DNA from: Oscillospiraceae bacterium
Lineage (GTDB): Bacteria; Bacillota; Clostridia; Oscillospirales; Ruminococcaceae
Direction of reading: 5' to 3'
DNA length: 47,207 nt
NCBI GenBank assembly: GCA_017847875.1
Contig: JAGASN010000033.1
Location: 1 to 47,207 of the forward strand
Shown: positions 32,798-40,520 of the stretch, piece by piece
Numbering within the stretch: position 1 is the first letter of the stretch
How the letters are laid out: every line of letters begins with the position of its first letter
Position numbers and translations under genes: made by a program
Notes under the pieces: model-generated
Told to the model about the DNA's origin: nothing
The model's input: the letters and a program-made list of their open reading frames with translations, nothing else
The model's database searches: none

Positions 32798-32887
32798 ATG
32801 AAAAACATGAAAGTTTTTGAAAAAGAATATTTCATGTACCGCCGCGCTCGATTTATGAGCGCTTATTGCCGTATGAAAATTTTCTGA
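32798..32887 (+). CDS. Candidate 29-residue leader peptide, Tyr/Phe-rich
   Basis: ATG with AAAGGA upstream opens MKNMKVFEKEYFMYRRARFM followed by SAYCRMKIF and TGA. It holds three Tyr and four Phe codons in 29, no Trp. A stem GCGCTC/GAGCGC (32844-32849 with 32857-32862) lies inside it, and a strong terminator hairpin follows 60 bp later, before the lipoprotein gene. The layout is that of an attenuation leader, as for phe, trp or his operons. Not proven to be translated. Confidence 0.5.
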   Translation: MKNMKVFEKEYFMYRRARFMSAYCRMKIF

Positions 32888-32935
32888 AAAGGCTTCCGGC
32901 CTCTGCAAGTGTTTTGTAATTTTGAATTGCAAATC

Positions 32936-32978
32936 AAAGCGGTTTCCGAAACCTTTTTTGGAAACCGCTTTTTTGTAT
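32936..32978 (+). terminator. Attenuator-type terminator before the second lipoprotein gene
   Basis: AAAGCGGTTTCC ... GGAAACCGCTTTTTT with an internal loop that can itself pair (GGTTTCCGAAACC). Two smaller stems precede it (AGGC/GCCT near 32890; TTTGTAATT/AATTGCAAA near 32915). It sits between promoter and gene, so it must be bypassed for expression. Confidence 0.8.
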
Positions 32979-33009
32979 CGATTTTTAAAATTTTTGGAGG
33001 AAATGAAAA

Positions 33010-33966
33010 ATGAAAAAGATCGTAAGTATTCTCATGGTTCTCGCAATGGTTCTTTCAATGGCCGCCTGCTCTTCCGAACCGGCCGCAGATGACGCCTATA
33101 CCGTAGGTATCTGCCAGCTTGTTCAGCACGAAGCTCTTGATGCCGCAACCCTCGGCTTCAAGGAAGCTCTTCAGGAAAAACTCGGCGACAAAGTCACTTT
33201 CGTTGAACACAATGCCTCCGGCGACGCGGCAACCTGCGTTACCATCTGCAACCAGCTTGTTGCAGAAGGCGTTGATCTTATGATGGGCAACGCAACCGCA
33301 GCTCTCCAGGCAGCAGCAGCCGCTTCCGCAACCATTCCGGTAGTCGGAACTTCCATCACCGACTATGCAACCGCCCTTGAAATCGAAGGCTGGACCGGAA
33401 AAACCGGAAGCAACATCACCGGAACCGCAGACCTTGCTCCTCTTGATGAACAGGCCGCAATGATCAAAGAACTCTTCCCGGAAGCAAAAAAAGTCGGTAT
33501 TCTTTATTGTTCCGCAGAACCCAACTCCGTATATCAGTCCGACGTTATCTCCGGATATCTCACCGATATGGGATTTGAAGTTGAGGTATTTACTTTCGCA
33601 GATTCCAACGACGTTGCAAACGTAACAACCGCCGCCTGCGCAGCTGCAGACGTTCTTTATATCCCCACCGATAACACCGCCGCTTCCTGCACCGAAACCA
33701 TCGCAAACGTTGCGATTCCCGCAGGAAAAGCAATTGTAGCCGGCGAAGCAGGAATCTGCGGCGGCTGCGGCGTTGCAACCCTTTCCATCGATTATTACGA
33801 TATCGGCTATGCCGCAGGCGAAATGGCTTATGAAATCCTCGTCAACGGCGCAAACCCCGGCGAAATGGAAATCGCTTATGCAGCTGACGTTCAGAAACTT
33901 TATAACGAAGCAAACTGCACCGCTCTCGGAATCGAAGTTCCGGAAGGCTATGCACCCCTTGAATAA
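33010..33966 (+). CDS. TrpX-like ABC substrate-binding lipoprotein (second copy)
   Basis: 318 residues, lipoprotein signal ending LSMAAC, same class and length as the gene at 31424. Long identical stretches include GICQLVQHEALDAATLGFKE, VGTSITDYATALEIEGWTGK and the end of the domain (AGEMAYEILVNGANPGEMEI). It is next to the permease and ATPase genes (58 bp) and is probably the main binding protein of that transporter; the first copy may widen ligand range or dose. Expression likely depends on the attenuator upstream. Site GGAGGAAATG. Confidence 0.85.
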   Translation: MKKIVSILMVLAMVLSMAACSSEPAADDAYTVGICQLVQHEALDAATLGFKEALQEKLGDKVTFVEHNASGDAATCVTICNQLVAEGVDLMMGNATAALQAAAAASATIPVVGTSITDYATALEIEGWTGKTGSNITGTADLAPLDEQAAMIKELFPEAKKVGILYCSAEPNSVYQSDVISGYLTDMGFEVEVFTFADSNDVANVTTAACAAADVLYIPTDNTAASCTETIANVAIPAGKAIVAGEAGICGGCGVATLSIDYYDIGYAAGEMAYEILVNGANPGEMEIAYAADVQKLYNEANCTALGIEVPEGYAPLE

Positions 33967-34024
33967 TTTTTAAAATACTGCTATTATATTAAGGTATAAT
34001 ATTTTACCGGAGGAAATTTTTATA

Positions 34025-34975
34025 ATGCTTGACATTAGTACTCTTTTAAACGCTTTTCCGGGCTATATTGCCCAGGGCGCAATTTGGGGAATAATGGCTC
34101 TCGGCCTGTACATTTCGTACAGGCTTTTGGAGTTTTCGGACCTTACTGTCGATGGCTCCTTTGCAACCGGCGCGGCAGTTACCGTTATGCTCATAATCAT
34201 GGGCTGGCCTGCCTGGGCGGCAATGATCGTTGCCGTAATTGCGGGAATGCTTGCCGGACTTGTTACCGGTCTTCTCCATACGATGCTCGGCATCGCGCCT
34301 ATTCTTGCGGGTATCCTTACCCAGATCGCGCTTTATTCCATCAACCTTCATATCCTCGGCAACAAACCGAACCAGGCTGTTTCCGTCGATAAGTATGACC
34401 TTATCCTTTCTCTCAGAACCGTTAACGAAGCTATCGTTATCGCACTTATCTTTGCGGCGGCTCTTATCGCGGCTTTCTATTGGTTCTTCGGAACCGAAGC
34501 AGGTTCCGCAATCCGCGCAACCGGCTGCAACCAGGCAATGGCAAAAGCCCAGGGAATCAACATCAACTTCTGCAAAGTTTTTGCCCTTGCTCTTTCCAAC
34601 GGAATCGTCGCACTTTCCGGCGGACTTCTTGCGCAGTACCAGGGCTTTTCGGACGTTGCAATCGGCCGAGGCGCAATCGTAATCGGACTTGCTTCCATAA
34701 TCATCGGCGAAGTTCTTGCGGAAGCTTTCTTCGGAAAGCACATGACCTTCTGGCTCTGCCTTTCTTCCGCGGTAATCGGCGGTATCCTTTATTACATCAT
34801 CATGGGCGTTGTCCTCTGGCTCAAACTTCCGACTAACGATATGAAACTTTTCACCGCAATAATCGTTGCGATTTTCCTTGCTGTTCCTTATCTTAAAAAG
34901 AACTTCAAGAATTCCTTCTTCCGCCTTAAACTTGCGGAAAAGAAAGCGGCAAAGGAGGCGGGAAAGAATGCTTGA
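34025..34975 (+). CDS. ABC permease, TrpY-like (COG4120)
   Basis: A 316-residue inner-membrane permease with about eight to nine helices, of the branched-chain-amino-acid-transporter-like class. Characteristic pieces are YRLLEFSDLTVDGSFATGAA, LHTMLGIAPILAGILTQIAL and ATGCNQAMAKAQGININFCK. Pairs with the lipoprotein upstream and the ATPase downstream, whose start overlaps its last eight bases. Site CGGAGGA. Confidence 0.88.
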   Translation: MLDISTLLNAFPGYIAQGAIWGIMALGLYISYRLLEFSDLTVDGSFATGAAVTVMLIIMGWPAWAAMIVAVIAGMLAGLVTGLLHTMLGIAPILAGILTQIALYSINLHILGNKPNQAVSVDKYDLILSLRTVNEAIVIALIFAAALIAAFYWFFGTEAGSAIRATGCNQAMAKAQGININFCKVFALALSNGIVALSGGLLAQYQGFSDVAIGRGAIVIGLASIIIGEVLAEAFFGKHMTFWLCLSSAVIGGILYYIIMGVVLWLKLPTNDMKLFTAIIVAIFLAVPYLKKNFKNSFFRLKLAEKKAAKEAGKNA

Positions 34976-35756
34976 TTTAAAAGGAATTTATAAAACTTTC
35001 AATCCCGGTTCCATAACCGAGAAAAAAGCCCTTCAGGGAATTGATCTTCACCTTGAGGACGGAGATTTTGTTACCATAATCGGCGGCAACGGCGCAGGAA
35101 AATCCACCCTGCTCAATGCAATTGCCGGCGTCTGGCCCATTGACGAAGGTTCCATTCATCTTGCAGGTCTTGACGTAACCGCCGTTCCGGAACACAAAAG
35201 AGCCGCCCTTCTCGGACGCGTTTTCCAGGACCCCATGACCGGCACCGCCGCAAATATGCAGATTGAAGAAAACCTTGCTCTTGCCGCAAGAAGAGGCAAA
35301 AAACGCGGACTCGGTTGGGAAGTTACCAAAGCCGAAAGAGCAAAATATCACGATATGCTCGTTTCTCTCGACCTCGGTCTTGAGGACAGACTTTCCGCAA
35401 AAGTCGGACTTCTTTCCGGCGGCCAGCGCCAGGCGCTTACCCTTATGATGGCGACCATGGTAAAACCGAAACTTCTTCTTCTCGATGAACACACCGCGGC
35501 TCTTGACCCCAAAACCGCCGCAAAAGTTCTTGAAATCACCGACAAAGTCATCAACGAAAACAAACTCACCGCCCTTATGATAACCCATAATATGAGCGAC
35601 GCCATCAAACACGGCAACCGCCTTATTATGATGAACGAAGGCAAAATCGTCTATGACGTTTCCGGCGAAGAAAAGAAAAACCTTACCGTTGAAGATCTTA
35701 TGAAGAAATTCAGCGAAGTTGGCGGACATTTTTCCGACCGCGCTATCCTCGGATAA
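34968..35756 (+). CDS. ABC ATPase, TrpZ-like (COG1101)
   Basis: 262 residues from the ATG at 34968 (AAAGGAGG upstream). Walker A is IGGNGAGKSTLLN, Q-loop RVFQDPMTGTAANMQIEENL, signature LLSGGQRQALTL, Walker B LLLLDEHTAALDPKT, H-loop ITHNMSD. All catalytic residues are present; the Walker B is DEHTAALD instead of DEPTAALD, usual in this subfamily. It powers the adjacent permease. Confidence 0.9.
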   Translation: MLDLKGIYKTFNPGSITEKKALQGIDLHLEDGDFVTIIGGNGAGKSTLLNAIAGVWPIDEGSIHLAGLDVTAVPEHKRAALLGRVFQDPMTGTAANMQIEENLALAARRGKKRGLGWEVTKAERAKYHDMLVSLDLGLEDRLSAKVGLLSGGQRQALTLMMATMVKPKLLLLDEHTAALDPKTAAKVLEITDKVINENKLTALMITHNMSDAIKHGNRLIMMNEGKIVYDVSGEEKKNLTVEDLMKKFSEVGGHFSDRAILG

Positions 35757-35789
35757 AATCCTTTCATTTTCCTCTATATCTTTTTTAAG

Positions 35790-35825
35790 TAAAAACCCCT
35801 TGTTCACAAAAACACGGGGTTTTTA
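35790..35825 (+). terminator. Terminator of the TrpXYZ-like operon
   Basis: AAAAACCCC and GGGGTTTTTAC around a 16-base loop that can itself form a short stem (TTGT/ACAA). Confidence 0.85.
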
Positions 35826-35833
35826 CTTTGTAA

Positions 35834-35900
35834 AAGCCTTCCCGGAGGAGAAACCTCCCTTGCCTAAAGGGAGGTGTCTGCGAAGCAGACGGAGGGATTC
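35834..35900 (+). repeat. Two-hairpin intergenic repeat, copy 9, with partial copy
   Basis: A truncated AAAGCCTTCCCGGAGGAG start abuts a complete copy: ACCTCCCTTGCCTAAAGGGAGG, stem GTCTGC/GCAGAC, GGAGGGATTC. Confidence 0.75.
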
Positions 35901-35911
35901 TTTTCCAAAAA

Positions 35912-36030
35912 CGGGCGCACACATAGGTGTGCCTCTACGGTGATTTAATGTAGGGCGGGGGCTTGCTCCCGCCGTGATAAAAAATCCCTCCTCTGATGAG
36001 GCGAAAAAACGAGTGGATAATATCCGCCAC
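35912..36030 (+). repeat. GGGCGCACACATAGG and GTAGGGCGGGGGCTTG repeats, tandem
   Basis: GGGCGCACACATAGGTGTGCC followed by the GTAGGGCGGGGGCTTGCTCC unit (copy 2), a CTCCTCTGATGAGG stem and GGATAATATCC. Together with the neighbouring copies they fill 35826-36244, which holds no gene. Confidence 0.65.
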
Positions 36031-36090
36031 TGCAGTATTTTTGATAAATCTGCGGTAAACCGTAGGGAACGGTCTTGACCGTTCCGCAAA

Positions 36091-36160
36091 AATGCCTTCC
36101 CGGAGGGTAAGCCTTCCCAGAGGGGAAGGTGTCACCGCAGGGGACGGAAGAGGGATAAAC
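36091..36160 (+). repeat. Two-hairpin intergenic repeat, copy 10, with partial copy
   Basis: ATGCCTTCCCGGAGGGT fragment, then GCCTTCCCAGAGGGGAAGG, GTCACCGCAGGGGAC, GGAAGAGGGATAAAC. The second stem here has a mismatch (CCGC/GGGG region), so this copy may be decaying. Confidence 0.7.
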
Positions 36161-36176
36161 CCTGTCCCAAGAATAA

Positions 36177-36241
36177 CGGGCGCACACATAGGTGCGCCCT
36201 TACGGTAATTTAATGTAGGGCGGGGGCTTGCTCCCGCCGTT
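36177..36241 (+). repeat. GGGCGCACACATAGG plus GTAGGGCGGGGGCTTG repeats, second tandem
   Basis: The same pair in the same order as at 35912, about 265 bp away: GGGCGCACACATAGGTGCGCCC, a TACGG(T)AATTTAATG spacer, and the GGCGGGGGCTTGCTCCCGCC hairpin. Confidence 0.7.
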
Positions 36242-36244
36242 ATA

Positions 36245-36272
36245 AAAAAGCGCCTCCTCCGAGGCGCTTTTT
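36245..36272. terminator. Terminator of the leftward TSCPD operon
   Basis: AAAAAAGCGCCTC-CTCC-GAGGCGCTTTTTT, symmetric and functional in either direction. Confidence 0.88.
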
Positions 36273-36282
36273 TCATCTTATC

Positions 36283-36543
36283 TTATGCGTTTGCCTGTTC
36301 CTTTGCCCAAAGAAGACCTTTCGCAAGCTGGTCCGCGCAGGAAGTTCCTCTTCCGGCGCAATCGTTTCCGAGAAGACGCTCGATAATATCGTCCGCCTTC
36401 CAGCCTTCAAGAATTTTCGGAATTGCCTGAAGATTTCCGGGGCAGCCGCCGAGGAAAACAATGTTTGTTACAATTCCGTTTTCGTCCATATCAAAGCTTA
36501 TTTTTTTCGAGCAGGTTCCTGCGGTTTTGTAATCGTAATGCAT
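36283..36543 (-). CDS. TSCPD-domain / four-cysteine protein (TIGR03905 type)
   Basis: 86 residues from the ATG at 36543, after AAAGGAG. A small conserved protein with cysteines in KTAGTCSKKI, FLGGCPGNLQAI and NDCAGRGTSCADQLAKGLLW, the pattern of the family that resembles the C-terminal zinc region of vitamin-B12-dependent ribonucleotide reductase. Function is unknown; metal binding is likely. Last gene of a five-gene leftward operon. Confidence 0.85.
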   Translation of the reverse strand: MHYDYKTAGTCSKKISFDMDENGIVTNIVFLGGCPGNLQAIPKILEGWKADDIIERLLGNDCAGRGTSCADQLAKGLLWAKEQANA

Positions 36544-36547
36544 TTTT

Positions 36548-37381
36548 TCATTTCTCCTTTTTATAAATGTGGATATCAAAAGCAACTTCTGTAAGAAGAT
36601 TTTCAAAAGCGGAAAGTTTTTCCGCGCCTTTTGCGGAAGTTTTCCAGTAATAAGGCGTCATCTGGAAAAGGGCGAAAATATCTTCCTTCGTTTTTATAAG
36701 GGTTTCATACCGGACACGCCTTGTCATAACGTGCTCAAAACCTTCGTAAGGTATGTCCTGTTCCTTGTTTTCATAAGGAACGTCATAAATCGCGGCCTTA
36801 AGCTGCCAAAGATGCCTTGCCGCCGGAACAACGTAAACGTAATATCCTCCGGACTTGAGCACGCGCTTGTATTCTTCAATGCTCAAAGGGCTGAAAACGT
36901 TAAGAAGGATATCAAAGCTTTCGTCCGCAACCGGAATATCAAAAACCGAAGCAACCGAAAATTCAACTTCCTTCGTTCTTTTTGCCGCCCTTTTAACGGA
37001 AGGCCGGCTTATATCAAAACCCGCGATTTTTGCCTTTGGAAAGCGGTTTTTAAGCGCCTTTGCAATGTTCGCCGTATAATAACCTTCGCCGCAGCCGCAA
37101 TCGAGAACCGCCGGTTCTTCTACAAAGGAAAATTCGAGCACCGTTTTTTCAAGTTCCGAAAGAAGCGGTTCATAATAACCCTTATCAAGAAATGCGGAAC
37201 GGGAAGCCGCCATTTCCTTGCTGTCGCCGGGAATTTTTGAATTCATTTTGTTCGCCGGAAGAAGGTGAACATAACCCTCCGCGGAAACATCAAAACTGTG
37301 CCCGTGCTCACACCGAAGGGAACGTTCCTGTTTCTCAAGCTTTGCCTTGCAAAGCGAACATCTGAAAATGCTCATAATCAT
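36548..37381 (-). CDS. RlmA-like 23S rRNA (guanine-N1) methyltransferase
   Basis: 277 residues. An N-terminal zinc finger (FRCSLCKAKL and LRCEHGHSFD) and the linker EGYVHLLPANK are RlmA hallmarks; a class I SAM domain follows (VLDCGCGEGYYTANIAKAL). NVFSPLSIEEYKRVLKSGG is the usual catalytic-face segment of this family. It probably methylates G745/G748 of 23S rRNA; the exact site is not predictable. The start overlaps the previous stop (ATGA), so translation is coupled. Confidence 0.87.
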   Translation of the reverse strand: MIMSIFRCSLCKAKLEKQERSLRCEHGHSFDVSAEGYVHLLPANKMNSKIPGDSKEMAASRSAFLDKGYYEPLLSELEKTVLEFSFVEEPAVLDCGCGEGYYTANIAKALKNRFPKAKIAGFDISRPSVKRAAKRTKEVEFSVASVFDIPVADESFDILLNVFSPLSIEEYKRVLKSGGYYVYVVPAARHLWQLKAAIYDVPYENKEQDIPYEGFEHVMTRRVRYETLIKTKEDIFALFQMTPYYWKTSAKGAEKLSAFENLLTEVAFDIHIYKKEK

Positions 37382-37632
37382 CCGAAATAATAGACCAAAA
37401 AGGCCAAATGTGCGGCCATGAGCACCGGAACGAGCAGGGTGAATTTTTTATGTTTTGTCTTGTGGCGGAAAGTTTCCATCCCCAAAAAAGCGCCGAAAGC
37501 GCCGCCGATTGCCGCAATTCCGAGAAGCGCCTTTTCGGAAATCCGCCACATATCGTTTTTTGCAAAATATTTATCCGCGCCGTACATCGCAAAAGCGATG
37601 ATATTCACAACAATGTAATATGGAATTACCAT
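37378..37632 (-). CDS. DUF1294 membrane protein
   Basis: 84 residues from the ATG at 37632, after AAGGGGA. Helices at both ends surround MYGADKYFAKNDMWRISEKA and IGGAFGAFLGMETFRHKTKH, the conserved DUF1294 core. Function is unknown. Overlaps the methyltransferase start by four bases. Confidence 0.85.
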   Translation of the reverse strand: MVIPYYIVVNIIAFAMYGADKYFAKNDMWRISEKALLGIAAIGGAFGAFLGMETFRHKTKHKKFTLLVPVLMAAHLAFLVYYFG

Positions 37633-37697
37633 TAAAAAATCCCCTTTCTTTCGGGTTCGTTTTATTTTAGCACAAAATCGCTTCCCGGTCAAAAAAA

Positions 37698-37997
37698 TTA
37701 TATGAGATAGTTAACACAGAAAAGCCAACAACCAAACGTAGCGAGAAATGCGGTAAAGATTATTATTCCGTCGCCTTTTTTGTATTTGACTTTGTCTATA
37801 GAGAAAAGTGTGCCAAAACAGCCGCCGAGAAAATTCAGTATTACATATATAATCCAATGAATCTGTTTTTTATATTTTTTCCGGTAGGGAATGTTAAGCA
37901 ACATGGCCCCGTAACTGATAAGATTTATAGCAATAAAATAAGCCCATATAAAATACCAAAAAGATTCAGAACTTTTTAATTCTTCTAAAAACTCCAT
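37698..37997 (-). CDS. Membrane protein, divergent DUF1294 relative
   Basis: 99 residues with three hydrophobic segments. ILNFLGGCFGTLFSIDKVKY lines up with the IGGAFGAFLGMETFRHK core of the neighbouring DUF1294 protein, so it looks like a divergent paralogue. It is more AT-rich (ATA, TTT, AAA codons) than the genes on either side, which suggests a separate origin. No function can be assigned. Confidence 0.65.
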   Translation of the reverse strand: MEFLEELKSSESFWYFIWAYFIAINLISYGAMLLNIPYRKKYKKQIHWIIYVILNFLGGCFGTLFSIDKVKYKKGDGIIIFTAFLATFGCWLFCVNYLI

Positions 37998-38006
37998 TTT
38001 TTCTCC

Positions 38007-38948
38007 TTAAAGCACAAACATGACCCCAAAGCCCTGTTTTTCCATTTCTTCCGCAAATTCCGCGGCTTTTTCTTCCGGAATAAATTTCAGCTTTGTTTTT
38101 CCGGATTCTTCATAAATCCGCAGGAATTCGCAAAAATCTCCGTTTTCAAGCGCTTCGGCTTCCTCTTTTGCCCTTCTGCTTTCTTCAAAAAAATCCAAAG
38201 CGCGGAAAACCGCCCTTTCGCCGCATTTTTGCCGGAGAATAGGGAACTGGGCAATAAATTCCGCCTCGTCCGCTTCGGAAAGAGAATTGTGACCCATGTT
38301 CCAGGCAACAAAACCCAGATCCTTCAGAATTTCGGAAAAATCTTCCGAAAAAAGCTCTTTGCAGTCAACGAGGGCAGCGGTATAACCGCTTTTTGAAAAA
38401 TCAAAATCTATTTTTTCGAACTTCGGAATTTCCGGGTCGGAAAAATCCAGAAGAACGTTTCCGCCAAGGGCGGAAATAAGCTGTTCGGAAATTCCGCAGG
38501 GTCTTCCGAAAAAATCGCTTTCCGCAATCTGTCCGAATTGCGCAAGGCGCAAAGCCGGAACGCTGTTTTCGAAGAAAAGCCCGCTTATGATTTTTCCAAT
38601 CAGAATTTCAAAAGGTACGGTGACGGAAATTCCGCTTCCGGAAGGAATTTCGGAACTGATTTTTGCGTCAAAACCTCCGAAAATATTTCCGCTTTCAATG
38701 AAGCAGTTCATAATTCCGCGAACAAGGGCGGAAAAAGTTTCCGCTTCTTCCGCTTTTGGTTCGGTGTCACCTATTTCAATATCAAAACTTCCGAAATCTT
38801 CGGATTCAATATGTATCGTGTCGGTGCCGTTCGGTTTTGCAAAAGCACGGATTCCCTGTTCCGTTGCAAAGCCGAAAACAAATCCGCCCTGCTGTTCAGA
38901 AAAATTTCCGCCGAATATAGTTGTTCCGCCGGCAAAAAATTCAAACAT
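38007..38948 (-). CDS. Shortened galactokinase-like GHMP kinase homologue
   Basis: 313 residues. FFAGGTTIFGGNFSEQQGG corresponds to the galactokinase substrate segment (normally GR-T-x-x-GGNHTDHQGG), PSGSGISVTVPFEILIG to the phosphate loop (normally PxGxGLSSSA), and EADEAEFIAQFPILRQKCGE to the family's middle helices. Length is about 80-100 less than usual. After FCEFLRIYEESG it jumps to the final strand region, skipping the segment that carries motif 3 (GGGFAGT type). The HTDH and LSSSA residues are also changed. It may be inactive or a regulator; a pseudogene is less likely since the frame is intact. Confidence 0.7.
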   Translation of the reverse strand: MFEFFAGGTTIFGGNFSEQQGGFVFGFATEQGIRAFAKPNGTDTIHIESEDFGSFDIEIGDTEPKAEEAETFSALVRGIMNCFIESGNIFGGFDAKISSEIPSGSGISVTVPFEILIGKIISGLFFENSVPALRLAQFGQIAESDFFGRPCGISEQLISALGGNVLLDFSDPEIPKFEKIDFDFSKSGYTAALVDCKELFSEDFSEILKDLGFVAWNMGHNSLSEADEAEFIAQFPILRQKCGERAVFRALDFFEESRRAKEEAEALENGDFCEFLRIYEESGKTKLKFIPEEKAAEFAEEMEKQGFGVMFVL

Positions 38949-39029
38949 AAAAAGCTTCCTTTCCGGTTTGGATATAAATTATTCTATCACAGTTTTTTGC
39001 GAAGGTAAACCGTTATGAAAAAACAAAAA

Positions 39030-39058
39030 GGCGGAAGCAAAAGCTTCCGCCGATTTTT
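39030..39058. terminator. Terminator of the leftward malK-like gene
   Basis: GGCGGAAGC-AAAA-GCTTCCGCC with T-rich sequence on both sides; on the minus strand it is followed by TTTTTGTTTTTT. Confidence 0.88.
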
Positions 39059-39070
39059 TTAAAAGGTATT

Positions 39071-40252
39071 TTATTTTGCTTCAAGGTTAATGCCGGTTTC
39101 TTTGCTGAAAACGTGGCAGTTGTTTCCACCGAAATCGAATTTGATCGCTTTGCCGGAGCAAAGTTCGGAAACTTCAGCGGGAGTCATATTCATGGTGTTG
39201 ACGATTACGATAACGTCCTGACCGACAGCGGTGAGGTGAAGATGTACGGAAGAACCCATCATTTCGGAAACGTCGATGTTTGCAGAAACGCCTTCATCGG
39301 CAAGAACAATGTGTTCCGGACGGACGCCGAGGGTGATATCCTGTTCCGGAGCGTTGTTTTCGGCAAGAGCTTTCTGTTTTTCTTCGGAAAGAACAACTTC
39401 GTGACCGTCGAGAACAACGGAATAAACTCCGTCCTTCTTAAGAAGTTTTGCGTCGAAGAAGTTCATTTGAGGAGAACCGATGAAGCCGGCAACAAAGAGG
39501 TTGTGAGGATGGTTGAAAACTTCCTGAGGAGTGCCGACCTGCTGGATAAAACCGTCGCTCATGATAACGATTCTGTCGCCGAGGGTCATTGCTTCGGTCT
39601 GGTCGTGGGTTACATAAATAAAGGTGGTGTTGATTTTTTGGCGGAGTTTGATGATCTCTGCGCGCATCTGGTTACGGAGTTTTGCGTCAAGGTTGGAAAG
39701 CGGTTCGTCCATGAGCATGACCTGGGGATCACGAACGATTGCGCGACCGATTGCAACTCTCTGGCGCTGACCGCCGGAAAGAGCCTTCGGTTTTCTTCCG
39801 AGATACTGGGTAATGTCAAGAATTTCTGCGGCTTCCTGAACTTTTTTATCAATTTCGTCCTTGGGGGTTTTGCGGAGTTTAAGCGCAAAAGCAAGGTTTT
39901 CATAAACGGTCATGTGGGGATAAAGAGCATAGTTCTGGAAAACCATTGCGATATCGCGGTCTTTCGGAGCAACGTCGTTCATGCGTTTGTCGCCGATGAA
40001 AAGGTCGCCGCCGGAAATTTCTTCAAGACCCGCAATCATACGAAGAGTGGTGGATTTTCCGCAGCCGGAAGGTCCGACAAGAACAATGAATTCTTTGTCT
40101 TTGATGTCAAGGTTGAAATCGTGAACAGCAAGAAGACCATCGGGAAGAATTGTAAGGTTGGTTTTAAGTTCTTCGCCTTTTTTGATTTTCTTTGCGTCGT
40201 CGCCGTTGAAAGGATAAACCTTTCTGATGTCTTTAAGTGTTACAGTTGCCAT
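39071..40252 (-). CDS. Multi-sugar ABC ATPase (MalK/MsmK/UgpC family)
   Basis: 393 residues from the ATG at 40252 (MATVTLKDIRKVYPF). Walker A VGPSGCGKSTTLR, Q-loop MVFQNYALYPHMTVYENLAF, signature ALSGGQRQRVAIGRAI, Walker B VMLMDEPLSNLDAKLR, H-loop VTHDQTEA. The C-terminal TOBE/regulatory domain includes GVRPEHIVLADE. A roughly 15-residue insertion follows the first strand (NGDDAKKIKKGEELK). It is divergent from an alpha-glucan lipoprotein/permease operon that lacks an ATPase, so it probably energises that importer, perhaps others too, as MsmK does. No ribosome site lies before this ATG; see the leader feature. Confidence 0.92.
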   Translation of the reverse strand: MATVTLKDIRKVYPFNGDDAKKIKKGEELKTNLTILPDGLLAVHDFNLDIKDKEFIVLVGPSGCGKSTTLRMIAGLEEISGGDLFIGDKRMNDVAPKDRDIAMVFQNYALYPHMTVYENLAFALKLRKTPKDEIDKKVQEAAEILDITQYLGRKPKALSGGQRQRVAIGRAIVRDPQVMLMDEPLSNLDAKLRNQMRAEIIKLRQKINTTFIYVTHDQTEAMTLGDRIVIMSDGFIQQVGTPQEVFNHPHNLFVAGFIGSPQMNFFDAKLLKKDGVYSVVLDGHEVVLSEEKQKALAENNAPEQDITLGVRPEHIVLADEGVSANIDVSEMMGSSVHLHLTAVGQDVIVIVNTMNMTPAEVSELCSGKAIKFDFGGNNCHVFSKETGINLEAK

Positions 40253-40428
40253 AAATTCTGACTTTTGAACAATCCCCGTCCGGGCGAAAGTCCTCGCCTT
40301 TTCCGGCAAAGCGGAACAAGGCATTGCGACAGGTCTCCACACTGCCGCACCGCGAAGTCAAAGCGGAATTGACATATCCTCCTTTTTTTATGTGCGAAGT
40401 CTATTTGGTGGAGTAGAACGACACACAA
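40253..40428 (-). ncRNA. Structured leader of the malK-like gene (candidate)
   Basis: A 176-nt leader on the minus strand. A strong AAAGGAGGAT precedes ATG (40375) of a five-residue ORF, MSIPL, whose TGA (40358) is in the malK frame. Downstream are stems TGCGGCAG/CTGTCGCA, TTCCG/CGGAA and GGCGA/TTCGCC up to the malK ATG, which has no ribosome site of its own. Translational control by the structure or by re-initiation is plausible. Structured malK leaders are known in bacteria, but I cannot match this one to a class. Confidence 0.4.
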
Positions 40429-40434
40429 TGAGTT

Positions 40435-40462
40435 AGTATAATGATATCACCGCCGCTTTCAA
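40435..40462 (-). promoter_or_regulatory. Promoter of the malK-like gene
   Basis: On the minus strand: TTGAAA (40462-40457), 16-bp spacer, TATACT (40440-40435). Confidence 0.65.
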
Positions 40463-40520
40463 AATTCAATAAGCCTTATTCCATAGTTTTTAATCTCCTT
40501 TTTTGTAGATTTTGTCAAAA

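Noticed and set aside
40253..40380. N-terminal extension of the malK-like protein
   Set aside because: Upstream codons are open from 40355, but the sequence is unlike any MalK N-terminus and a TGA separates it from the only good ribosome site.
40253..40400. RNase P or SRP RNA, prompted by a GTCCGGGCGAAAGTCC stretch
   Set aside because: The conserved cores of those RNAs (for example GAGGAAAGTCCGGGC in order, or GGAAGC...GCAGCC) are not present.
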